From Frigoribacterium sp. JB110 (GTDB lineage Bacteria > Actinomycetota > Actinomycetes > Actinomycetales > Microbacteriaceae), in NCBI RefSeq assembly GCF_900163665.1, contig NZ_FUIA01000009.1:186001-250000 (forward strand): a DNA stretch of 64,000 nt. The letters are read 5' to 3'. Numbering within the stretch: the stretch's first letter is position 1; each line of letters starts with the position of its first letter. This document shows, piece after piece, positions 35,581 to 44,123 of this stretch. The notes under the pieces are model-generated. The model worked only from the letters and a program-made list of their open reading frames with translations. It was not told where the DNA came from and ran no database searches. The translations under genes and the position numbers were made by a program.

Positions 35581-37191
35581 ATGAAGAAGCGCGCTTTCCT
35601 CGCACTCACCGCGGTTGCGGCCGTCGGCCTCACCGCGTGCGGCGCACCCGCAGACCCCACTGGCGGCGGAGGCTCGGCCGAAGAAGTCGAGCCAGGCTAC
35701 CTCGCCGTGGCTGACCCCGACTTCGCCGCAGGCGGCGAGCTCACCGTGCAGGTCGACTACGACGTCGACGAGGTCGGCGGCCTCGACCCGCAGGCCGCGT
35801 CGGCTGCCCGCGGCTGGATGGTCGAGGGCCTGGTCTACGAGACGCTCACCACGATCGACGAGAACCTCGAGGTCCAGCCGGGCCTCGCAGCCTCGTGGGA
35901 GCAGCCCAGCGACACCGAGTACGTCTTCCAGCTCGACACCGACGCGACGTTCTCGAACGGACGCGACATGACCGTCGACGACGTCGCGGGCAGCCTGCAG
36001 CGACTCGTCGACACCCCGACCACGTGGACGGGCCAGCTCGGGCCGATCAGCTCGGTCGAGGCGACGGGCGACGAAGAAGTCACCGTCACACTGGCCGAGC
36101 CGTACACGCCGTTCCTCGCGGCCCTGGCGAACACCCCGGCGGCGGTGCTTCCGATGCAGGAGATCGACGCAGGCGACATCGACGTCGCCACCGAGATGCT
36201 CGGCACGGGCCCCCTCGTGGTGGCGGAGCACCGCCAGGACGAGTACTGGACGTTCGAACCGAACGAGCACCACCAGGCAGCGGACGAGCTCGGCTTCTCC
36301 GGGCTCCGCCTCGAGGTCGTCTCAGACGAGTCCACCCGCGTGGCCGCATTGCGCGACGGCAGCGCCGATCTCGCCATGCTCAACTCCGTGGACTCGGCCG
36401 ACGCGCTGGCCGACGCCTCGGATGTAGCCGTGGTGAACCAGCAGAACACCGACTTCCACTACCTGATCATGAACTCGATCGCCGGCGACGAAGCCCTGCA
36501 GGACGAGGACGTGCGATTCGCGATCAACACCGCGATCGATCGCGACGCGATCAACGAGCTCGTGCTCGGAGGAACGAGCCAGTCGACCGGCGTCACGCCG
36601 GCGACGCTGCCCGACGCCTGCGTCGCGGAGGATCTGCCCAGCGCTCAGGCCGCGGTCGAGGACGCGAAGGCGGTCATCGACGACCTCGGCGGTCTCGAGC
36701 TCAACCTCGTCGTGTACGACTCCGAGGCCGTGCTGAGCGACATCGCCCAGGTGATTCAGCAGAACCTCGCGGAGATCGGTGTGACCGTCTCGATCGAGTC
36801 GTACGACTACGCGACGTACTCCAGCCTGGTGTACGCCGATCCGTCCGACTTCGACCTCGCGCTGAGCTGGTTCTCCGGCTACGCCGACCCGTCCATGGTC
36901 ACCACGTGGTGGAACCCGTCGCTGGCCGGCTTCACGAGCGTGTACAACGTCGGCTCCGACGAGACCAGCGCTCTCATCGCCGACGCCGCCCAGACTCCGG
37001 CCGGAGCCGAGCGGGCGGACCTGTTCTCCGATCTGTGCGCGAGCGTCGATGAGGAGTCGGAGACGGTGCCGCTCGTGCTGCGCCCCACGGAGATCGGCTA
37101 CCGCACCGACGGCCTCAGCCCCACGCTCTTCGCCGACGAGGGCTACGGGAACGTGCTGCGCGCGATCACCGAGTACCGCGCGGCCGAGTAG
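35581..37191 (+). CDS. ABC transporter substrate-binding lipoprotein (peptide/amine class, SBP_bac_5)
   Basis: 536 aa from the ATG at 35581 (aaggag upstream). Lipoprotein signal with AAVGLTAC lipobox (Cys near residue 20). The body is a family 5 solute-binding protein: GWMVEGLVYETLTTIDENLEVQPGLAASWE, FSNGRDMTVDDVAGSLQRL, VRFAINTAIDRDAINELVLGG and SYDYATYSSLVYADPSDFDLAL. This family binds peptides, opines, nickel or small amine conjugates. First gene of a nine-gene operon under a LacI-type operator. Confidence 0.93.
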   Translation: MKKRAFLALTAVAAVGLTACGAPADPTGGGGSAEEVEPGYLAVADPDFAAGGELTVQVDYDVDEVGGLDPQAASAARGWMVEGLVYETLTTIDENLEVQPGLAASWEQPSDTEYVFQLDTDATFSNGRDMTVDDVAGSLQRLVDTPTTWTGQLGPISSVEATGDEEVTVTLAEPYTPFLAALANTPAAVLPMQEIDAGDIDVATEMLGTGPLVVAEHRQDEYWTFEPNEHHQAADELGFSGLRLEVVSDESTRVAALRDGSADLAMLNSVDSADALADASDVAVVNQQNTDFHYLIMNSIAGDEALQDEDVRFAINTAIDRDAINELVLGGTSQSTGVTPATLPDACVAEDLPSAQAAVEDAKAVIDDLGGLELNLVVYDSEAVLSDIAQVIQQNLAEIGVTVSIESYDYATYSSLVYADPSDFDLALSWFSGYADPSMVTTWWNPSLAGFTSVYNVGSDETSALIADAAQTPAGAERADLFSDLCASVDEESETVPLVLRPTEIGYRTDGLSPTLFADEGYGNVLRAITEYRAAE

Positions 37192-37214
37192 CGCTCACCC
37201 TTCGGAGTTCTCTT

Positions 37215-38174
37215 ATGACAGTCGTGCTGTGGGCGCTGCGGCGCATCGTCGTCGCGGCGGCGACGGTGCTCGCCGTCGGCGTGCTGATCTTCGCGTCCGT
37301 CCGGTTGATGCCTGGCAGTTACGTCGACGTCGCGCTCGGCCCGCTCGCCACCGCAGAGCAGCGTGCGGCGGCGATGACCGAGGCCGGGCTCGACCAGCCC
37401 ATCGTCGTGCAGTTCGCGCAGTGGATCATGGGCGTGGTCACCGGCGACCTCGGCCGGTCTTTCGTCTCCGATGTCGCCATCGCGGAGGAGTTCGCGCTGC
37501 GGCTGCCGGTGACCGCGACCGTCGCGCTCGGTGCCATCGCGCTGACGGTGATCATCGGCATTCCGCTCGGCTTCCTCACCGCGCTGCGCTCCGGCCGCCG
37601 GGGCGGAGGCGCGGGGGGACGCATCGTCAGCGCGCTCGGCATCAGCGTGCCCGACTTCGTGCTCGGCGGTCTGGTCGTCTTCGCCGTGTCATCACTGGCG
37701 ATCGGACTCTCCGTCGGCGGCTACCGCTCGTTCGATACGGATCCCGCCGCGTTCGTGAGCTCCCTCGTGCTGCCGACGCTCGTGCTGGCGGTGCCGAGCG
37801 CGGCCATCACCGCGCGCAACACCCGCGACGCCGTGATGAACGTGCTCGTCGAACCGCACATCGGTGCCGCGGTCGCACGCGGTTCGTCGTCGTGGTTCAT
37901 CGTGCGACACCACCTCATCCGGAATGCCATGCCGCCCGTGCTCACACTGCTCGCCACGATCACGGCGACACTGCTGGGCGGCACGGTGATCGTGGAGAGC
38001 ATCTTCGACGTGCCGGGCATCGGCGCGTACCTGATCACGGCGCTCGGCCGCCGCGACTACGCGATCATCCAGGCCGGCGTGCTGCTGGCCGCCGTGGTGT
38101 TCATCGTCGCCAACCTCATCGTCGACCTCGTCGCCGCCGCGCTCGATCCGCGCCTGAGAGGGAGGAGAGTCTGA
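37215..38174 (+). CDS. ABC transporter permease (DppB-like)
   Basis: 319-aa inner-membrane permease with about six helices. DppB-type landmarks: the N-terminal first helix (ALRRIVVAAATVLAVGVLIFASVRLMPGSY), FAQWIMGVVTGDLGRSFVSD, the FVLGGLVVFAVS segment, the EAA-like cytoplasmic loop (ARGSSSWFIVRHHLIRNAMPPVL) and VIVESIFDVPGIGAYLITAL. It pairs with the next permease, whose start overlaps its stop by 1 nt. Confidence 0.92.
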   Translation: MTVVLWALRRIVVAAATVLAVGVLIFASVRLMPGSYVDVALGPLATAEQRAAAMTEAGLDQPIVVQFAQWIMGVVTGDLGRSFVSDVAIAEEFALRLPVTATVALGAIALTVIIGIPLGFLTALRSGRRGGGAGGRIVSALGISVPDFVLGGLVVFAVSSLAIGLSVGGYRSFDTDPAAFVSSLVLPTLVLAVPSAAITARNTRDAVMNVLVEPHIGAAVARGSSSWFIVRHHLIRNAMPPVLTLLATITATLLGGTVIVESIFDVPGIGAYLITALGRRDYAIIQAGVLLAAVVFIVANLIVDLVAAALDPRLRGRRV

Positions 38175-39049
38175 TGTCGGCAGCCCCCGCGACCACATCC
38201 GTGATGCCCACCCAGCGCCGCAGGAGGCGACGCCGGGTCGACCTGGTGCTCGTCATCGCCTCGGCGGTGCTCGGCCTGTTGGTCGTGCTCTCCGGGCTCG
38301 GCTGGCTCACCGACCTCGCCGGTTCGACGACCGACACCGTCGGCGCACGCTTCGATCGCCCGTCAGACGCGTTCTGGCTCGGCACCGACAACCTCGGCCG
38401 GTCGGCGCTGCCCCGCCTGCTCGAGGGGATCGGCACCACACTGCTGCTGTCGCTGATCGCCGTGGCGTGCTCCGCCGTGGTCAGCACCATCCTCGGCATG
38501 CTCGCCGGCTACTTCGCCGGCAGCGTCAGCGAGGTCGTGATGCGCGTGATCGACGTGCTCTACGCGTTCCCCGCGCTGGTGCTGGCGATCCTCATCTCGG
38601 CGCTGATGGGGCCTGGCCGCGTCGCCGCGATCGTCAGCATCACGATCATCACCATCCCGCTGATGACCCGGATGGTCCGGATCACCACGATGCGCGTCGC
38701 GCCGAGGGACTTCATGGTGTCGGCACGGATCAGCGGGGTGTCGGCCCCGCGGATCTTCGCCGAGCACCTGCTGCCCAATATCGCGGGCACCATCGCCGTG
38801 CAGGCGAGCTACGCGCTGTCGATCGCGATCCTCGTCGAGGGAGGACTGAGCTTCCTCGGCTACGGCGTGCAGGTGCCAGGCGCATCGCTGGGCACCCTGG
38901 TGCAGGAGGGGATGCAGTACATGACGCAGGCGCCGTGGCTGCTGATGGCGCCGGGGCTGGCGCTGGTGATCTCGATCCTGTGCGTGAACCTCGTCGGCGA
39001 CAGCCTGCGCGATGCCTTCGAACCCCGAGAGACACGGAGCCTGTCATGA
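38174..39049 (+). CDS. ABC transporter permease (DppC-like)
   Basis: 291 aa. A cytoplasmic N-terminus with a run of arginines (QRRRRRRRVD), a first helix, then FWLGTDNLGRSALPRLLEGIGTTLLLSL as in DppC, YAFPALVLAILISALMG, and the EAA loop (SARISGVSAPRIFAEHLLPNIAG). Partner of the DppB-like subunit; translationally coupled on both sides. Confidence 0.92.
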   Translation: MSAAPATTSVMPTQRRRRRRRVDLVLVIASAVLGLLVVLSGLGWLTDLAGSTTDTVGARFDRPSDAFWLGTDNLGRSALPRLLEGIGTTLLLSLIAVACSAVVSTILGMLAGYFAGSVSEVVMRVIDVLYAFPALVLAILISALMGPGRVAAIVSITIITIPLMTRMVRITTMRVAPRDFMVSARISGVSAPRIFAEHLLPNIAGTIAVQASYALSIAILVEGGLSFLGYGVQVPGASLGTLVQEGMQYMTQAPWLLMAPGLALVISILCVNLVGDSLRDAFEPRETRSLS

Positions 39050-40065
39050 GCGCTTCCGAGAACACGCCTCCCGCCCTCGACGCCGACGACGTCGTGGTCG
39101 ACTTCGACACCCCGTCTGGGGTCGTCAGGGCGCTCGACGGGGCGACCGTCGACATCCGGGCCGGATCGTCGCTCGCGATCGTCGGCGAGTCAGGATCTGG
39201 CAAGTCGACCCTGGCGTCGCTCGTCGCGCGGCTGCAGCCGCGGAACGCCGAGATCTCCCGCGGCACCGTGCGCGTCGACGGCGCCGACGTGACGGCGATG
39301 CCGACCGATCGTGTGCGCGAGCTGCGCCGCACCACGGTCGGCATGGTGCCGCAGGACCCGATCGGCTCGCTCGACCCGACGCTCCGGATCGGACGGCAGC
39401 TGCAGCTCGTGCTCCGCGAGGCAGGCAGCGACCACGACAGAGCGGCGTGCGTCGAACTGCTCGACAGCGTGCGGATCGCCGACCCGGAACGGGTGCTGCG
39501 GCTGTTCCCGCACGAGGTGTCGGGCGGGATGGCGCAGCGGATCGCGATCGCCATCGCGATGTGCCGCGAGCCGCGGATCCTCGTCGCCGACGAGCCGACG
39601 GCGGCGCTGGATGCGCAGGTGCGCGAGGAGGTCATCCGGCTCATGTTCGACCGAGCCGCGGCGAGCGGCACGACGATCGTGTGGCTCAGCCACGATCTGC
39701 CCAGCGTCGCGCGCTGGTGCGACGAGATCGCGGTGATGTACGCGGGTCGCGTCGTCGAGCGCGGACCCGCCAGAGACGTGCTCGATGCGCCAGTGCATCC
39801 TTACACCAGGGCGCTCGCCGGTGCGGACCCGGCGAACGTGCCGAGGGGCGCGCGCCTCGTCTCGATCGCGGGAACACCTCCCGTGCTGCGCGAGGCGGCG
39901 CACGGGTGCGCGTTCGCGCCGAGGTGCGACTTCGCCGTCGACGCCTGTCACGTGACACGGCCGCGGCGCGTGACCAGCATGGGCCGATCCGTGCTGTGCA
40001 TCCGCACCGACGAGCTTCCGGAACCGGCGCCGCTCGGTGCCCGTCGCGAGGGAGACGCCGCATGA
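39046..40065 (+). CDS. ABC transporter ATP-binding protein (DppD-like)
   Basis: 339 aa starting at the ATG that overlaps the permease stop by 4 nt. Walker A GESGSGKST, a VSGGMAQR signature, and Walker B ILVADEPTAALDAQ. The C-terminal oligopeptide-transporter extension is present, with AHGCAFAPRCDFAVDAC carrying the Cys residues common in DppD/OppD proteins. Supplies energy with the following ATPase. Confidence 0.93.
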   Translation: MSASENTPPALDADDVVVDFDTPSGVVRALDGATVDIRAGSSLAIVGESGSGKSTLASLVARLQPRNAEISRGTVRVDGADVTAMPTDRVRELRRTTVGMVPQDPIGSLDPTLRIGRQLQLVLREAGSDHDRAACVELLDSVRIADPERVLRLFPHEVSGGMAQRIAIAIAMCREPRILVADEPTAALDAQVREEVIRLMFDRAAASGTTIVWLSHDLPSVARWCDEIAVMYAGRVVERGPARDVLDAPVHPYTRALAGADPANVPRGARLVSIAGTPPVLREAAHGCAFAPRCDFAVDACHVTRPRRVTSMGRSVLCIRTDELPEPAPLGARREGDAA

Positions 40066-40817
40066 GCGCGCTCGTCGAGCTGGACGACGTGTCGGTCGAG
40101 TTCCGCACAGGGTGGGGCGCGAACCGACGTCACGTCACCGCGATGGACCGCGTCACGCTTTCGATCGAGCAGGGCGAGACGCTCGGCCTGGTGGGGGAGT
40201 CGGGATCGGGCAAGACGACGACGGGTGCGGTCGTGCTGGGACTGCAGCGGGTGACGAGCGGAGCTGTGCGCTTCGACGGCGCACCGCTCGCCCGCAGCCT
40301 GCGCTCTCGCGCGGGTCGCATGCAGGCGGTGCAGCAGCACCCGCAATGGGCGCTCGACCCGCGCCGGCGTGTGATCGACTCGGTGCTCGAGCCGTTGCGC
40401 GTCGTCTCCCGCGACCGGGATGACGAACGACGCGCGCTCGCCATGCTCGCCGATGTCGGGCTGCCGGAGTCGTTCGCCTGGCGCCATCCGCACGAGCTGT
40501 CCGGCGGTCAGCGCCAGCGGGTCTCGATTGCGCGCGCCCTCGTCACGAGGCCGAAGTTCATCGTCTTCGACGAGGCCGTCAGCGCGCTGGACGTGTCGGT
40601 CCAGGCCCAGATCCTGAACCTCATCCGGGATCTGCAGGCCGAACATGCCTTCTCGTCCCTGTTCATCTCGCATGATCTCGCCGCGGTGCGCTACGTCGCA
40701 CACCGCGTTGCGGTGATGCGACGCGGAGAGGTCGTCGAGGTGGCCGACACCTCCGTCTTCTACGAGAGCCCCTCCCATCCGTATTCGCAGAAGCTGTTCC
40801 AGGAGTTGACATCGTGA
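40062..40817 (+). CDS. ABC transporter ATP-binding protein (DppF-like)
   Basis: 251 aa. Walker A GESGSGKTT, signature LSGGQRQRVSIARAL and Walker B FIVFDEAVSALDVSVQ. Shorter than many DppF proteins because it lacks the C-terminal Cys-rich extension; it ends soon after SHPYSQKLFQEL. The last nucleotides overlap the peptidase GTG start by 4 nt. Confidence 0.92.
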   Translation: MSALVELDDVSVEFRTGWGANRRHVTAMDRVTLSIEQGETLGLVGESGSGKTTTGAVVLGLQRVTSGAVRFDGAPLARSLRSRAGRMQAVQQHPQWALDPRRRVIDSVLEPLRVVSRDRDDERRALAMLADVGLPESFAWRHPHELSGGQRQRVSIARALVTRPKFIVFDEAVSALDVSVQAQILNLIRDLQAEHAFSSLFISHDLAAVRYVAHRVAVMRRGEVVEVADTSVFYESPSHPYSQKLFQELTS

Positions 40818-41824
40818 CCCATCGCCTCGCCCCCTACTTCCCCTCATCCGCCGGACGGACCAATCGGGACCTCCCGCTGGTGCCGGCCAACGGAGCGGGC
40901 AGGTCGCGTCTCGAGTACGACTTCCCCGGAGTGCTCGTCGGCAGCGCGGAATACGATGAGGGGCCGACGGGCGCGACGGTGATCTCGGTGCCTGCGGGGG
41001 CCAGGACAGCGGTCGACGCCCGGGGCGGGGCGGTCGGGCAGATCGGATCGTATCCGTTCAACCACGCCATCTGCCTCGCCGGCGGTTCCGTCTACGGCCT
41101 CGCCGCGGCGACGGGTGTCTCGCACGCGCTGCTGGAGAGCACGGAGGGCAGGGCGTCGTTCGCCGACCTGAAGCTGGTCTCCGGCGCGATCATCTACGAC
41201 CTCGCCGTGCGGGACAACGCGATCTATCCCGACACCGAGCTCGGCCGCGCGGCGCTCGAGAACGCGGAGCCGGCCGTGCGGATCGGCCGCGTCGGCGCCG
41301 GTGCGACGGCATCGGCCGGCAAGATCGAGTACTCGCGGACGGAGTTCACCGGCCAGGGCGCGGCGTTCCGCCAGGTCGGCGACGTGAAGGTGCTCGCCGT
41401 GACCGTGGTCAATCCCGTCGGCGTCGTCGTCGACCGTGACGGCACGATCATCCGGGGCGACTACGACGAATCCAGCGGCGAGCGGCATCACCCCGACAAG
41501 CACTACGAGGCGGCCATCGCCGAGGGCGGTCTGCCCGACACCGCCGCGGGCAACACGACCGTCACCGCGGTGATCACCAACGTCGCACTCGGCGATGTGG
41601 AGCTGAATCAGCTGGCCAAGCAGGTGCACAGTTCGATGCACCGCGGCATCCAGCCGTTCCACACCTCGCTCGACGGCGACACCCTCTTCGCTCTCACGAC
41701 CGACGAGGTCGAGCTGCCGCGCTCGCCGGAGACGAAGCACGGGCGGCTGTCGCTGAACGCCACTGCGATCGGTTCGCTCGCGAGCGACGTCGTCTGGGAT
41801 GCGATCGTCGAGGCGGGGCGGTAG
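40814..41824 (+). CDS. P1 family peptidase (DmpA/BapA-type N-terminal nucleophile aminopeptidase)
   Basis: 336 aa from GTG at 40814. The family self-cleaves and uses the new N-terminal Ser or Thr as nucleophile. The candidate cleavage site is Asn247-Thr248 in AAGNTTVTAVITNV. Other landmarks are GGAVGQIGSYPFNHAICLAGGSVYGLAAATGV and VGAGATASAGK. Family members cleave D-amino acid amides or beta-peptides. Lying right after a peptide-type importer, it probably hydrolyses the imported amide. The nucleophile here would be Thr, while DmpA and BapA use Ser. Confidence 0.88.
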   Translation: MTHRLAPYFPSSAGRTNRDLPLVPANGAGRSRLEYDFPGVLVGSAEYDEGPTGATVISVPAGARTAVDARGGAVGQIGSYPFNHAICLAGGSVYGLAAATGVSHALLESTEGRASFADLKLVSGAIIYDLAVRDNAIYPDTELGRAALENAEPAVRIGRVGAGATASAGKIEYSRTEFTGQGAAFRQVGDVKVLAVTVVNPVGVVVDRDGTIIRGDYDESSGERHHPDKHYEAAIAEGGLPDTAAGNTTVTAVITNVALGDVELNQLAKQVHSSMHRGIQPFHTSLDGDTLFALTTDEVELPRSPETKHGRLSLNATAIGSLASDVVWDAIVEAGR

Positions 41825-41827
41825 GCG

Positions 41828-42499
41828 GTGCACGAGTTCGCGAAGTACCCCGCTCCTTCCGGCCAGGACGTCGTCGAACTGGTGCGCAGGCATCCGTTCG
41901 CCATGTTCGTGACGTCGCAGCCGGGCGGAGCGCCGGTGGCAACGCACTCACCGGTGGTGATCCCTTCGGATGCCGCACCTGTTGACACGCTCGTGGGCAC
42001 CACCCTGCTCGGCCACATTGCGAGGGCGAACCCGCAGTGGCAGAGCATCGACGAGTCGATTCCCGCACTGCTGGTGTTCTCCGGCCCGCACGGTTATGTG
42101 TCGCCGACGAGCTATGCCTCCGACCCGTCCGTGCCGACCTGGGACTACGCGGCCGTGCACCTCACGGTGCGTGCGGAGGTGCTCGAGGGCGCGGACGAGT
42201 GTATGCGGATCGTGCGCGAGACGGTGCGCGCCGCGGAGGACCTGATGCCTACCAGGTGGAACGACGAGAGCTCGGTGCCCACCTTCGAGAGGATCGTGAA
42301 CGGCGTCGTCGGCTTCCGCCTCACCGTCACCGACGAGAAGGCCGTGTTCAAAGTGAGCCAGGACAAACCGGACGACGTGCGAGAGCGCGTCGCACGCGAC
42401 GCCAGGGAGCGCGGCGACGCCTACGGCGACATCGGGTCGCTCGTGGAATCGAGGGGGCGCCTGGTCTGCCCCGGTACGGGCGCGGAGCTGAGCGCATGA
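41828..42499 (+). CDS. FMN-binding PaiB-like protein
   Basis: 223 aa from GTG at 41828. The split-barrel flavin-binding fold of the PaiB family is recognised from HPFAMFVTSQPGGAPVATHSPVV, LLGHIARANPQWQ, GPHGYVSPTSYASDPSVPTWDYAAVH and FKVSQDKPDDVRERV. In Bacillus, PaiB is linked to polyamine acetylation and control of catabolic genes. Here it lies in an operon with hydrolases and near an amine oxidase, so a polyamine or amine-related role is suggested. Actual activity, whether regulator or flavoenzyme, is unproven. Confidence 0.85.
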   Translation: MHEFAKYPAPSGQDVVELVRRHPFAMFVTSQPGGAPVATHSPVVIPSDAAPVDTLVGTTLLGHIARANPQWQSIDESIPALLVFSGPHGYVSPTSYASDPSVPTWDYAAVHLTVRAEVLEGADECMRIVRETVRAAEDLMPTRWNDESSVPTFERIVNGVVGFRLTVTDEKAVFKVSQDKPDDVRERVARDARERGDAYGDIGSLVESRGRLVCPGTGAELSA

Positions 42500-43551
42500 T
42501 CCGGCGGTGGCATGCCGAGAGCACGGACGCCGCCGAGCGCGGGCGCGCATACGGGCGTGCGTGGCGCGCCGAGCTGCGGGCCTCGCTCGCGGAGTACTCC
42601 GAGCTGTTCGAGCGGCTCGCGTTCGCTCCGGATGCCGTTGCTCGCGTCGTCGACGGCGCGCTCGCCCAGACGGCGGCGCACGCGCCCGCTGTGCTCGACG
42701 AACTCGTCGGCGTCGCCGATGGCGCTGAGATGACGATCGCAGAGATCATGACGCTCAATGCGCGCACCGAGGTCCTCGCGCTGCAGAAACCGGAGGGCGG
42801 GGAGTGCTCCACCGCCGTGTTCCTGCCGGCCGACGGTCCGCCCCGGACGATCCAGACCTGGGACTGGCTCGACGCGCTGTCGGCCGACAACCTGGTGCGC
42901 TCGCACATCGCAGCGGACGGACGAAGGGTGGTGACGTTCGCCGAGTTCGGGCAGGCCGCGAAGATCGGCGTGAACTCCCGCGGCCTCGGTGTGCACTTCA
43001 ACATCCTGCACCACGTCTCAGACGGCGCGGGAGCGGGGCTGCCTGTGCACATTCTGGCTCGGAGGATCCTCGACGAGGCGGCGACCGTCGATGAGGCGGT
43101 GGCGATCGCCGAGGCGGTGCCGCTGTCGGCGTCGACCGTGATCACGGTGGTCACCCGCGACCGCGCCGTCTGCGTCGAACTCGCACCTTCGGGCATCGCC
43201 GTGATCGCCGCCGTGCCAGAGCAGCTGTTGGCCCACACGAATCACTTCATCGATGCGCGGTTGTCGGCCGGCGAGGTGACGGTCTACGCCAGCACCACGG
43301 CGGAGCGCCTGGTGTGCCTCACCGACCACGCGGAGGCGGTCGCGCTGCCGACGGGTCTGGAGCGCGCGCTCGCGCTCGGCGCCGTTTCCGATGCTCCCAT
43401 CTCGATGCGACCGCGGCCCGAGTCACCGCGGCACCTGCAGTGGGCGTCCAAGGCGACGATCACCATCGACGTGGCGGCACCTGCGATCGAGCTGCACGCC
43501 GGCGGCCCGGCCGAGGTCACCCGCGAGGGCTGGCGCCGCATCGAGGCGTGA
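42496..43551 (+). CDS. C45-type acyltransferase/amidase (acyl-CoA:6-APA acyltransferase family)
   Basis: 351 aa from the ATG at 42496, overlapping the previous stop by 4 nt. The peptidase C45 (Ntn-hydrolase) pattern is visible: GVADGAEMTIAEIMTLNARTEVL precedes the predicted self-cleavage site and nucleophile Cys104 in GGECSTAVF, followed by TIQTWDWLD, GVNSRGLGVHFNILHH and LAHTNHFIDARL. Relatives hydrolyse or form amides of amines and amino acids, including the penicillin acyltransferase. In this operon it likely cleaves an N-acyl amine after uptake. Confidence 0.86.
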   Translation: MIRRWHAESTDAAERGRAYGRAWRAELRASLAEYSELFERLAFAPDAVARVVDGALAQTAAHAPAVLDELVGVADGAEMTIAEIMTLNARTEVLALQKPEGGECSTAVFLPADGPPRTIQTWDWLDALSADNLVRSHIAADGRRVVTFAEFGQAAKIGVNSRGLGVHFNILHHVSDGAGAGLPVHILARRILDEAATVDEAVAIAEAVPLSASTVITVVTRDRAVCVELAPSGIAVIAAVPEQLLAHTNHFIDARLSAGEVTVYASTTAERLVCLTDHAEAVALPTGLERALALGAVSDAPISMRPRPESPRHLQWASKATITIDVAAPAIELHAGGPAEVTREGWRRIEA

Positions 43552-43552
43552 G

Positions 43553-44092
43553 GTGAGCGACGCCCTTCATCTCGCCGCGCTCGTCCTCGCCTCGGCCGGA
43601 ACATGCTGCCTCGCCGCGTCGGTCGAGCGCCGTCGCGGGCGTCGGATGGTGTGGGCAGGGAGCGTGGCGGCCTCGCTCATCATGATCGGCGTCATGTCCG
43701 ACATCGTCTTCGGGCTCGGCATCGCGCATCCCATCGCGTGGGCGATCGCGCTGCTGGCAGGCTCGGTCGCCGTCGCGGCGGGGGAGCGGACGCTGCTCGG
43801 GCGCACCGATGCCGCGCGGGGCCCCGCGGTGCACACGGCGATCGGCGGCCTCGTGGTGATCCCGCTCGTGCTCGCGATGGGGCAGTACTCGGGCGCGCAG
43901 GACGCAGCGCTCGCGGGCGCAGCCGCACACGCTCACGGATCGGGCGGTGCGCTGCTTCTCCTGCCCGCCGCGGCTTTCGTCGCCTGGTCCGTCGTGCTGT
44001 TCGTGCGCACCGGCAGCTCGGCGCGCGAGCGCATCCAGCACGGCGCGATGGGAGCGTCGACCATGCTGATGGCGCTGGCGGCGCTCGGATGA
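43553..44092 (+). CDS. Hypothetical five- or six-helix membrane protein
   Basis: 179 aa from GTG at 43553, 1 nt after the C45 gene stop. Five to six transmembrane helices, with a histidine-containing loop (AAAHAHGSGG) before the fifth and GQYS in the fourth. No family assigned with confidence; size, topology and His residues recall small actinobacterial DUF5134-type membrane proteins sometimes associated with copper. It is the last gene of the LacI-controlled operon, so it may help transport or handle the same substrate or copper for the amine oxidase. Confidence 0.65.
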   Translation: MSDALHLAALVLASAGTCCLAASVERRRGRRMVWAGSVAASLIMIGVMSDIVFGLGIAHPIAWAIALLAGSVAVAAGERTLLGRTDAARGPAVHTAIGGLVVIPLVLAMGQYSGAQDAALAGAAAHAHGSGGALLLLPAAAFVAWSVVLFVRTGSSARERIQHGAMGASTMLMALAALG

Positions 44093-44123
44093 CGGGATGG
44101 AGCACTCCATACGGTCGGCACGC

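Noticed and set aside
44093..44123. Terminator between the convergent membrane-protein gene and the saccharopine-dehydrogenase-like gene
   Set aside because: No stem of useful length found in the 31 nt.
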